Source: Opitutaceae bacterium
GTDB taxonomy: Bacteria; Verrucomicrobiota; Verrucomicrobiia; Opitutales; Opitutaceae
Assembly (NCBI GenBank): GCA_005786775.1
Contig: SYDD01000232.1
Location: 1 to 5,786 of the forward strand
Direction: 5' to 3'
DNA: 5,786 nucleotides
Shown here: positions 1 through 5,376 of the stretch, in pieces
Layout of the letters: each line of letters starts with the position of its first letter
Position numbering within the stretch: position 1 is the first letter of the stretch
Program-made: the position numbers and the translations under genes
The notes under the pieces: model-generated
The model's input: only the letters and a program-made list of their open reading frames with translations
What the model was told of the DNA's origin: nothing
Database searches by the model: none

Positions 1-894
1 GCGGGCGGTGTAACCAAAACGCTGGGCGGCGAGGAAGGTCACCGTCGCCTCCATCGCGACGAACGCGACGGCGAAAACGAACGCGACCAGATTGGTCCGG
101 CGCAGCGCTGGATCCTCCAGCCCGAGAATCGCGGCCACCGGGTTGCGCAGGCGCGGCTCCGGGGCGACCGCGGCCCCACCCGCGGGCAACGTCTCGCGAA
201 AACGCACCCCGATCCACCCGAGGTTTACCAAGGAAAGCGCCAGGGCCAACAGGGCAGGCATCGAGAACGAGTTGAACCCCCACGCGGCCAGGCCCGGGAA
301 GCGCTCCACCAGATTTAACTGCACCGAGACCGCGCCGAGCATCGGTCCGGTCAGCAGCCCAAGCCCGAAAGCCGCGCCCACCAGCCCCATCGCACGGGAG
401 CGCTCCGCCCGCGAAGTGACGTCCGCGACCGCCGCGGTAGCGACCGAAAGGTTGCCGCCGAAGGCCCCCGCCAGCGCCCGCGAGAGGAAGAAGAGCCAAA
501 ACGAGCCGCTCACCGCCCAGAGCAGGTAGCTCAAAGCCGTGCCCGCCACCGTGAAGAGTAGAATTGGGCGCCGGCCACGCCGGTCGCTGAGGGCACCCCA
601 ATAGGGAGCAAACACGAACTGGAGCAGGGAGAAGACCGAGGCCAGCAGGCCGCCGAATAGCACCGGCGCGTAACTCGCGATGCCCAGGGCGCGCGCCCAG
701 GCGTCGCTCTGCCCTACGAGCCAACCGAGCAGCCCCGCTTGACCCTCGCGGGCCAAGTAATGCGCCATCAGGTCCGGCCCGAGGGGAAAGCTAACCGAGA
801 ACCCGACCAGATCGATGTAGAGCGTCAGGAAGATGACGCCGAGGGAAAGCGGCCGAGCCGGCGCGGCGGCGGAATGGGGGGCGGGAGTCGACAA
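1..894 (-). CDS. MFS drug-type efflux transporter, N-terminal 298 residues (3' end beyond window)
   Basis: This is an inner-membrane secondary transporter of the major facilitator superfamily, most like the 12-helix drug:H+ antiporters (TetA-like); the substrate cannot be read from sequence. Residues 17-36, 75-97, 110-129, 132-155, 170-190, 208-230 and 268-290 look like TM1-TM7. Motif A, GALSDRRGRRPIL, sits at 100-112 between TM2 and TM3. A motif-C-like GLGLLTGPMLGA in TM5 (177-188) favours an exporter. The TM1-TM2 loop (about 38-74) is unusually long. A hydrophilic linker at about 232-265 separates the two six-helix halves. The frame runs open to the left edge, so about five helices are missing. 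The only usable start after the glyA stop is TTG at 894; the next in-frame ATG (Met43) would remove TM1. The gene begins 27 nt after glyA, in the same frame as it, and is probably cotranscribed. Family is secure; substrate and exact start are not. Confidence 0.88.
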   Translation of the reverse strand, partial: MSTPAPHSAAAPARPLSLGVIFLTLYIDLVGFSVSFPLGPDLMAHYLAREGQAGLLGWLVGQSDAWARALGIASYAPVLFGGLLASVFSLLQFVFAPYWGALSDRRGRRPILLFTVAGTALSYLLWAVSGSFWLFFLSRALAGAFGGNLSVATAAVADVTSRAERSRAMGLVGAAFGLGLLTGPMLGAVSVQLNLVERFPGLAAWGFNSFSMPALLALALSLVNLGWIGVRFRETLPAGGAAVAPEPRLRNPVAAILGLEDPALRRTNLVAFVFAVAFVAMEATVTFLAAQRFGYTAR

Positions 895-921
895 TGGAGC
901 GCGGGCCGGTCCGGCGATCCG

Positions 922-2187
922 TCAGGCATACGGCAGCGGATGGCGGCCCGTGAGCACGGCAACCCGCACGCGGACTTGCTCCAACACCGCGGCCTCGCCG
1001 GGGGTGCCGGTGGCCGCCAGCACCGTGTCGATACAGCCGGCGATCTCGTCCATCTCGGCCTCCGTGAACCCGCGGCTGGTGACGGCCGGCGTCCCCAGGC
1101 GGATGCCCGACGCCTGGAAGGGGCTGCGCGTCTCGAACGGAACCGTGTTCTTATTGCAGGTGAGATGGGCGAGATCGAGCGTCTCCTGGGCCTTCTTGGC
1201 GGTGAGCTCAGGGAACTTCGGCCGCAGGTCGACCAGCATTAGGTGGTTGTCGGTGCCGCCCGAAACGATCTTGTAGCCTCGGCGCAGCATCGCGGCCGCG
1301 AGCGCGCGAGAGTTGCGGACCACCTGTTCGGCGTAGGCGCGGAACTCGGGCTTCAGGCACTCGCCAAAGCAGACCGCCTGGGCCGCGATCACGTGCATCA
1401 GGGGCCCGCCCTGGCCGCCGGGGAAGACCGCCGAGTCCACCGCCTTGGCGTGCGCTGCACGGCAGAGGATGAGGCCGCCGCGGGGCCCGCGAAGGGTCTT
1501 GTGGGTGGTGGTGGTGACGAAGTCCGCGTGCGGCACCGGCGAGGGGTGCACACCCGCGGCGACCAGGCCCGCGATATGGGCGATGTCGGCGAAGAGCATC
1601 GCCCCAACGCCACGCGCGATCTCGCCCATCCGGGCGAAATCGATCACCCGCGAATAGGCGCTCGCGCCCACCGTGATCATTTTCGGCCGCTCGCGCTCCG
1701 CAGTGCGGGCCAGTTCGTCGTAGTCGATTAGGCCGTTGTCCTCGCGCACGCCGTACTGGCAGAACTGGTAGAGTTTGCCGGAGAAGTTCGCCGGGTTGCC
1801 GTGGGTGAGGTGACCCCCGTGGCTGAGGTTCATCCCCAGCAGTTTGTCGCCCGGAGAAAGCACGGAGGTGTAGACCGCGAAATTCGCCTGCGAACCCGAG
1901 TGCGGCTGCACGTTGGCGTGCTCCGCCCCGAAGAGCCGCTTCGCGCGCTCGATCGCGAGCGTTTCCACCACGTCCACGTGCTCACACCCGCCGTACCACC
2001 GCCGTCCGGGATAGCCCTCGGCGTACGTGTTGGTCAGGACGCCGCCCTGGGCCTCCATCACCGCTGGCAGGGTGAAATTCTCTGAGGCGATGAGCTCGAT
2101 ATGGCTCTCCTGACGCGCCCGCTCGGCGCGGATCGCAGCGTGGACTTCGGGATCGAGGAGGCGGAGGGGATCGGCGGGCAGCGGCAT
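922..2187 (-). CDS. glyA: Serine hydroxymethyltransferase (421 aa)
   Basis: This is the cytosolic PLP enzyme that interconverts serine + THF with glycine + 5,10-methylene-THF, the main source of one-carbon units. The family signature is nearly complete: HIELIASEN at 29-37, TNTYAEGYPGRRWYGGCE at 52-69, NVQPHSGSQAN at 92-102, NLSHGGHLTHG at 120-130 (His127), DIAHIAGLVAAG at 201-212 (Asp201 and His204 around the cofactor), and TTTTHKTLRGPRGG at 225-238, with Lys230 as the Schiff-base lysine. SGIRLGTPAVTSRG at 360-373 carries Arg364, which binds substrate carboxylate. No key residue is missing. The length matches the usual 415-430 aa. ATG at 2187 was chosen because homology begins right after it; the frame stays open upstream, but that extension overlaps the phosphatase gene and looks non-native. 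It lies 88 nt after the phosphatase gene and shares its row with purD, which uses the glycine it makes. No glycine riboswitch is visible upstream. Confidence 0.98.
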   Translation of the reverse strand: MPLPADPLRLLDPEVHAAIRAERARQESHIELIASENFTLPAVMEAQGGVLTNTYAEGYPGRRWYGGCEHVDVVETLAIERAKRLFGAEHANVQPHSGSQANFAVYTSVLSPGDKLLGMNLSHGGHLTHGNPANFSGKLYQFCQYGVREDNGLIDYDELARTAERERPKMITVGASAYSRVIDFARMGEIARGVGAMLFADIAHIAGLVAAGVHPSPVPHADFVTTTTHKTLRGPRGGLILCRAAHAKAVDSAVFPGGQGGPLMHVIAAQAVCFGECLKPEFRAYAEQVVRNSRALAAAMLRRGYKIVSGGTDNHLMLVDLRPKFPELTAKKAQETLDLAHLTCNKNTVPFETRSPFQASGIRLGTPAVTSRGFTEAEMDEIAGCIDTVLAATGTPGEAAVLEQVRVRVAVLTGRHPLPYA

Positions 2188-2252
2188 GGCGGTGGAATCG
2201 AGACCGGATTGCGGGGCCGCCGCGCGCGCGCCGCCAGCCAAAAATGCGCGCC

Positions 2253-2267
2253 GGCGGACAATCCGCC
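2253..2267 (-). other. Inverted repeat / hairpin between phosphatase gene and glyA, followed by a T-run
   Basis: On the minus strand GGCGGA-TTG-TCCGCC forms a perfect 6-bp GC-rich stem with a 3-nt loop, beginning 8 nt after the phosphatase stop codon. A TTTTT run follows 8 nt further on (2244-2240). The arrangement resembles a weak intrinsic terminator or an mRNA-processing hairpin, but the gap between stem and T-run is too long for a classical terminator. In DNA this rich in GC such hairpins also occur by chance, so function is uncertain. Confidence 0.3.
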
Positions 2268-2275
2268 CGCGAAGC

Positions 2276-2755
2276 TCAGCCCGCCAGCTGCCGCAGCCGG
2301 CGGACCAACCCGGGGATCGCCTCGACCATCTCGTCGCGGACCGCCTCGTAAAGCCCGGCCGGCCCCCCAAAGGGATCGCCGATCTCACGCTCCGGCGTAG
2401 CCTCGATGAATTCCCGGAAAAGGTACAGGTGACGCGGCACCGGATCGGCCCGCAACCGGATCATCTCGCGGTGTCCCTCAGTCATGCAGAGCACGGCCAG
2501 CGCGCCGTCCATCATCGTCTGCGTTAGGGGCCGGCTAAGGTGGCCCGCGATATCGAGCCCTACCTTGCGGAGGGCCGCGACGGAGTGGGGAGTCACGGGA
2601 TCCCCCGCACGCGCGACCACGCCGGCGGATACCACGCGGCAGGCCTGGAGGGGGCCAGGCTCGGCCGCGAGCGCATGCTGCAGCAAGGCAGCCGCCATCG
2701 GGCTGCGGCAGACATTGGCGGTGCAGACGACGATGACCTCACCGGGACTGGGCAC
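2276..2755 (-). CDS. Low-molecular-weight protein-tyrosine/arginine phosphatase (159 aa)
   Basis: This is a cytosolic phosphatase of the LMW-PTP/YwlE family, which removes phosphate from phosphotyrosine or, in some members, phosphoarginine through a cysteinyl-phosphate intermediate. The P-loop CTANVCRSP lies at 11-19, with nucleophile Cys11 and phosphate-binding Arg17 (CX5R). The general-acid aspartate is in IGDPFG at 125-130 (Asp127). The length of about 160 aa is normal. GTG at 2755 is the only start giving a short N-terminus before the first strand (EVIVVC); the open frame upstream runs through the preceding gene and lacks homology. The residue after Asn in the P-loop is Val15; in the arginine phosphatase YwlE it is Thr and in tyrosine phosphatases usually Ile, so Val leans towards tyrosine or another substrate. 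It is flanked by glyA (88 nt downstream) and the exported protein (64 nt upstream). In Bacillus, ywlE also lies near glyA. Family is sure, substrate is not. Confidence 0.92.
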   Translation of the reverse strand: MPSPGEVIVVCTANVCRSPMAAALLQHALAAEPGPLQACRVVSAGVVARAGDPVTPHSVAALRKVGLDIAGHLSRPLTQTMMDGALAVLCMTEGHREMIRLRADPVPRHLYLFREFIEATPEREIGDPFGGPAGLYEAVRDEMVEAIPGLVRRLRQLAG

Positions 2756-2790
2756 GCGCCGAGGGGAACGGAAACGCCCGCCCGCGCCAA

Positions 2791-2805
2791 GCGCGGAATC
2801 CGCGC
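2791..2805 (-). other. Inverted repeat / hairpin upstream of the phosphatase gene
   Basis: GCGCGGATTCCGCGC on the minus strand is a perfect 7-bp inverted repeat around one central base. As RNA it would fold as a 6-bp GC stem with a 3-nt loop. It lies in the 64-nt gap, 15 nt after the stop of the exported-protein gene and 35 nt before the phosphatase GTG. No T-run follows, so it is not a terminator. It may affect mRNA stability or be chance in GC-rich DNA. Confidence 0.25.
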
Positions 2806-2819
2806 CGCCTCTAGGGGAC

Positions 2820-3434
2820 TCACCCGCGCCGCAGGGCGCGGTACGCACGGTGCAGGTGAACCGCCCGCTGCAGGGCAGCATCGATGACCGGCTCCACCGG
2901 GGCCGGGCCGATCCCTGGCAAGGAGGAGCGGGCCGTCTCGCCACCGAGACGCAAGCTAAGTTCGTCCTGCCGCACCTTGCCGGGATGGTCCGCGAGCAGG
3001 TCCTTCAGCGCGGATCCTGCGTCGAGCGCGGCGTAGGCTTGGCGGTCCGCCTCCGGCGCGGTCGCGACCTCGAGGTCGGGAGTGAACCCCGGCCCAGGCA
3101 CGCCGATCAGCACGACCGCGGGCGGTCGCGGGCCGCCGAGAACGCGGCGGAGTTCCTGCCCAGTCTCACGGTTCGCAACCAAGAGCAGCGGCACGCCGGG
3201 GCGCGCTTGGAAACCCAGCCAGGCCCTGAAGGCCGCGGCCTGTTCCGCCGTGGCGGGTAAAAAGCGCACGTCCACCACGAGCGGACCCGCCCGCGGGGCC
3301 AGAGGCAAATCGGCGGGCAGAGCCTTGAGGCGCACGTAGGCTAGCTCCTCACCCAAGTCCGCGGGCATGGCCGCCTGAGCCACCGCCAGCGCGAGCACCC
3401 CGCCGACGACCACCCACCCGCACTCGGTCCTCAT
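2820..3434 (-). CDS. Exported protein of unknown function (204 aa), coupled to purD
   Basis: I do not recognise this gene as a named family. The N-terminus, MRTECGWVVVGGVLALAVAQAA, is a plausible Sec signal peptide: Arg2, a hydrophobic stretch at about 7-19, and small residues near 18-25 where cleavage could occur (for example after AQA). The rest should be periplasmic or outside. The mature part alternates predicted strands and helices: PLVVDVRFL (51-59), helix AAAFRAWL (66-73), PLLLVANRET (82-91), helix GQELRRVL (92-99), AVVLIG (106-111), then PGFTPDLEV (114-123) and a charged helical tail. That order faintly recalls the core of S41 carboxy-terminal-processing proteases (LDLR, then a VN..TAS helix, then a VVG strand), but the catalytic Ser is absent. 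Its ATG overlaps the purD TGA as ATGA, implying translational coupling. No functional link to purine synthesis can be read. That the frame is a gene is well supported by signal peptide, overlap and spacing; function is unknown. Confidence 0.8.
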   Translation of the reverse strand: MRTECGWVVVGGVLALAVAQAAMPADLGEELAYVRLKALPADLPLAPRAGPLVVDVRFLPATAEQAAAFRAWLGFQARPGVPLLLVANRETGQELRRVLGGPRPPAVVLIGVPGPGFTPDLEVATAPEADRQAYAALDAGSALKDLLADHPGKVRQDELSLRLGGETARSSLPGIGPAPVEPVIDAALQRAVHLHRAYRALRRG

Positions 3435-4729
3435 CCGCGTTGCAATTGGCGGGCCCCGATGTCCCGGCGGTAATACTTGCTCGCGCATTCGATCCGCGCG
3501 CAGGTCGCGTAGGCGGCATCGGCGGCCGCCCGCAGGCCGGGGGCCACCGCCACCACGCCGAGCACCCGGCCTCCGGCAGTTATCAGGCGGCCCGATGCGT
3601 CCCGCGCGGTGCCAGCGTGCAGGAGGGATACCCCGGCCGGGAGCGGCTCCGGCAGCGTGATCGGGTCGCCCCGCGGAAAGGCGTCCGGATAACCCCGCGC
3701 CGCGATCACTACGCAGAGGGCGTGCTCGGACCGCTCCACGAGGCGGTGGCCCGCGAGGGAGCCGTGGCTGGCCGCCCAGAGGAGGCCGAGCACGTCGTTA
3801 CCGACGCGCGGGAGCACCACCTGCGTCTCGGGATCGCCGAAGCGCGCATTGTACTCAATCACCCGCGGTCCATCCGCCGTGAGCATGATTCCGATGAAGA
3901 GCGTGCCACGATAATCGATGCCCTCCGCGGCGATCGCCGCGACCGAAGGCTGCACGATCTCCGCGTCGATCCGAGCGAGCAGGGCCGGGGTAACCACCTC
4001 CGCGGGCGAGTAAGTGCCCATCCCGCCGGTGTTGGGCCCGGTGTCGCCGTCCCCCACCCGCTTGTGGTCCTGCGACGTGGGTAAGATCAGGTAATCCCGA
4101 CCCGCCACGACCACCAGTATTGAGGTCTCCTCCCCCACTAGGCAGTCCTCGATGAGAATGCGCCGGCCGGCTACGCCGAACCGGCCATCTGCGAGCATCC
4201 CGCGCACCGCCGCGGCCGCCTCCTCCGCCGAGGTCGCCACGACCACGCCCTTGCCGGCGGCGAGGCCGTCCGCCTTAATCACGATCGGTAAGGGTCGGGC
4301 GCGGAGGTAAGCGAGGGCTGGCTCCACGGCGTCGAAGAACGCCGCAGCCGCCGTAGGGATGCGGTGCCGCAGGAGGATTTCCTTGGTGAAGATCTTGGAG
4401 GCCTCGAGGCGGGCACCGTCCGCCCCCGGGCCGTAGACCGGAACCCCGGCGGCCCGCAGCGCGTCCGCCAACCCCAGCGCCAGGGGCACCTCGGGGCCGA
4501 CCACCACGAACCCGAAGCCTTCCCGCCGGACGAGGGCGACGAGGCCCGGCACGTCATCGACCGCCACCGGGAAACACGGGACCTCGGCGGCGATCCCGGC
4601 GTTGCCCGGCGCCGCGGCCACCCGGGGGGCGGCGGGCGAGGCGAGCAGCGCCCGCACCAGGGCGTGCTCGCGCCCGCCGGCACCGACGACAAGGACGGAG
4701 CGGGGCAGCGTGGAAGGGACAGGGGACAC
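3431..4729 (-). CDS. purD: Phosphoribosylamine-glycine ligase (GAR synthetase, 432 aa)
   Basis: This is the cytosolic ATP-grasp enzyme that joins 5-phosphoribosylamine and glycine to form GAR, the second step of purine synthesis. Domains in order: N-domain with LVVGAGGREHAL (13-24) and VVGPEVPLALGLAD (76-89); ATP-grasp core from ASKIFTKE (110-117) with the nucleotide-binding loop IKADGLAAGKGV (151-162) and CLVGEETS (196-203); DHKRVGDGDTGPNTGGMGTY (221-240); the GARS signature RFGDPETQ (296-303) in the metal-binding region; and a C-domain ending in YYRRDIG. All usual motifs are intact and the length is typical (about 425-430). GTG at 4729 puts the start 12 residues before the first strand. An in-frame ATG at 4807 would add 26 atypical Pro/Arg-rich residues and overlap the opposing promoter, yet it has a purine-rich GGAGGG next to it, so the start is not settled. 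Transcription diverges from the HIT gene; downstream it overlaps the exported-protein gene. It is a lone pur gene here. Confidence 0.97.
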   Translation of the reverse strand: MSPVPSTLPRSVLVVGAGGREHALVRALLASPAAPRVAAAPGNAGIAAEVPCFPVAVDDVPGLVALVRREGFGFVVVGPEVPLALGLADALRAAGVPVYGPGADGARLEASKIFTKEILLRHRIPTAAAAFFDAVEPALAYLRARPLPIVIKADGLAAGKGVVVATSAEEAAAAVRGMLADGRFGVAGRRILIEDCLVGEETSILVVVAGRDYLILPTSQDHKRVGDGDTGPNTGGMGTYSPAEVVTPALLARIDAEIVQPSVAAIAAEGIDYRGTLFIGIMLTADGPRVIEYNARFGDPETQVVLPRVGNDVLGLLWAASHGSLAGHRLVERSEHALCVVIAARGYPDAFPRGDPITLPEPLPAGVSLLHAGTARDASGRLITAGGRVLGVVAVAPGLRAAADAAYATCARIECASKYYRRDIGARQLQRG

Positions 4730-4868
4730 GCGGCGGAAGTTGGGTGATGCGCCGGGGGGGCGGAAGGCAAAAAGCCGGGCCCGGCGGGGTGAAGCGGGTT
4801 TTGACATCCCTCCGCCCCCGGCCTTTGCTGCCCCTCCCGCGGCCGGTCCGCCTCCCACCCGAAACCCA
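4730..4868. promoter_or_regulatory. Divergent intergenic region between purD and the HIT gene
   Basis: This 139-bp region separates two divergent genes and must hold, or lie near, the start signals for both. Rightward, a candidate promoter is annotated separately at 4801-4829. Leftward, I find no convincing promoter for purD. A perfect 12-bp palindrome GCCGGGCCCGGC (4774-4785) is followed on the minus strand by TTTTT (4773-4769); it could fold as a short 4-bp stem with a 4-nt loop in the purD leader, or be an operator-like dyad. It would lie inside the coding sequence if purD starts at ATG 4807. Confidence 0.45.
4801..4829 (+). promoter_or_regulatory. Candidate sigma-70-type promoter for the HIT-phoH pair
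   Basis: A perfect -35 hexamer TTGACA (4801-4806) is followed after an ideal 17-bp spacer by TTTGCT (4824-4829), which matches TATAAT at three of six positions, including the first and last T. Transcription would begin near 4836, giving a leader of about 33 nt before the HIT ATG at 4869. The -35 box stands out in otherwise very GC-rich DNA. The poor -10 and absence of experimental data keep confidence modest. Confidence 0.4.
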
Positions 4869-5372
4869 ATGCAACAGCTGCACGCCTACTGGCGGATGGA
4901 GTACATCGCAGCGCCACGGTACCCGGAGCGAATGGAACGCCCGTTCACCGAGCTGCCGGCCTTGGGCGACGACCGGGTGGCCCTCATCGTCCACCGCACG
5001 CCCCTGAGTTACCTCATCCTGAACCGATTCCCCTACAACCCCGGGCACCTGCTGGCCGTGCCTTTCCGCGAGGTCCGCGAGATCGGCGAACTGCGGGCGG
5101 ACGAGCGGGCGGACCTCTTCGACACCCTCTTGGCCGGGCAACGGATTCTCACCGCCGCCCTGCGACCCGACGGGTTCAACCTCGGCTTCAACCTCGGAGC
5201 GGGCGTCGCTGGCGGCAGCATCTCTCACCTCCACGGCCACATCGTCCCCCGCTGGAACGGTGACCATAACTTCATGCCCGTGCTCGGCCAGACCCGCGTC
5301 CTGCCGGAGGCCCTCGAAGCCACGTGGGAGAAACTCCGCGCCGCCGCTGCCTCCCTCTCGTCGGCCCCCTGA
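4869..5372 (+). CDS. HIT-domain protein, Ap4A phosphorylase-like (167 aa)
   Basis: This is a cytosolic histidine-triad nucleotide hydrolase or transferase; the closest family I can name is the diadenosine-tetraphosphate phosphorylase-type HIT branch (Mycobacterium Rv2613c-like), which splits dinucleoside polyphosphates. An N-terminal WRMEYI (8-13) is typical of that branch. LNRFPYNPGHLLAVPFREV (51-69) is the conserved HIT core strand region. FNLGFNLGAGVAGGSISHLHGHIVPRW (103-129) ends in the triad His120-Leu-His122-Gly-His124, with the middle His122 expected as nucleophile. It continues into NGDHNFMPVLGQTRVLPEAL (130-149), the C-terminal extension shared by this branch. ATG at 4869 was chosen because conservation begins within a few residues of it and a candidate promoter lies just upstream; the frame is open further upstream but that part is the purD complement. 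phoH follows after 4 nt, so the two are probably cotranscribed. Substrate is inferred from family only. Confidence 0.93.
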   Translation: MQQLHAYWRMEYIAAPRYPERMERPFTELPALGDDRVALIVHRTPLSYLILNRFPYNPGHLLAVPFREVREIGELRADERADLFDTLLAGQRILTAALRPDGFNLGFNLGAGVAGGSISHLHGHIVPRWNGDHNFMPVLGQTRVLPEALEATWEKLRAAAASLSSAP

Positions 5373-5376
5373 ACCG

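Noticed and set aside
739..1731. Several plus-strand open frames antisense to glyA and the MFS gene
   Set aside because: Their translations are Arg/Gly/Ala-rich with no domain, and the opposing strand carries complete, recognisable proteins.
2221..2231. Alternating CG run as a possible Z-DNA or regulatory element
   Set aside because: It is only 11 nt of alternating CG in very GC-rich DNA; too short and too likely by chance.
2188..2388. N-terminal extension of glyA up to an ATG at 2388 (488-aa version)
   Set aside because: It overlaps the well-supported phosphatase gene by over 100 nt, is Arg/Ser/Gly-rich in the manner of an out-of-frame shadow, and family homology starts just after the ATG at 2187.
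2756..2944. Phosphatase extension to an ATG at 2944 (222-aa version)
   Set aside because: It would overlap the exported-protein gene by over 120 nt and adds no recognisable domain before the first conserved strand.
4602..4868. HIT gene extension to an ATG at 4602
   Set aside because: That stretch is the complement of the purD coding sequence and its Ala/Arg-rich translation has no HIT-family character; the candidate promoter at 4801-4829 also lies downstream of it.
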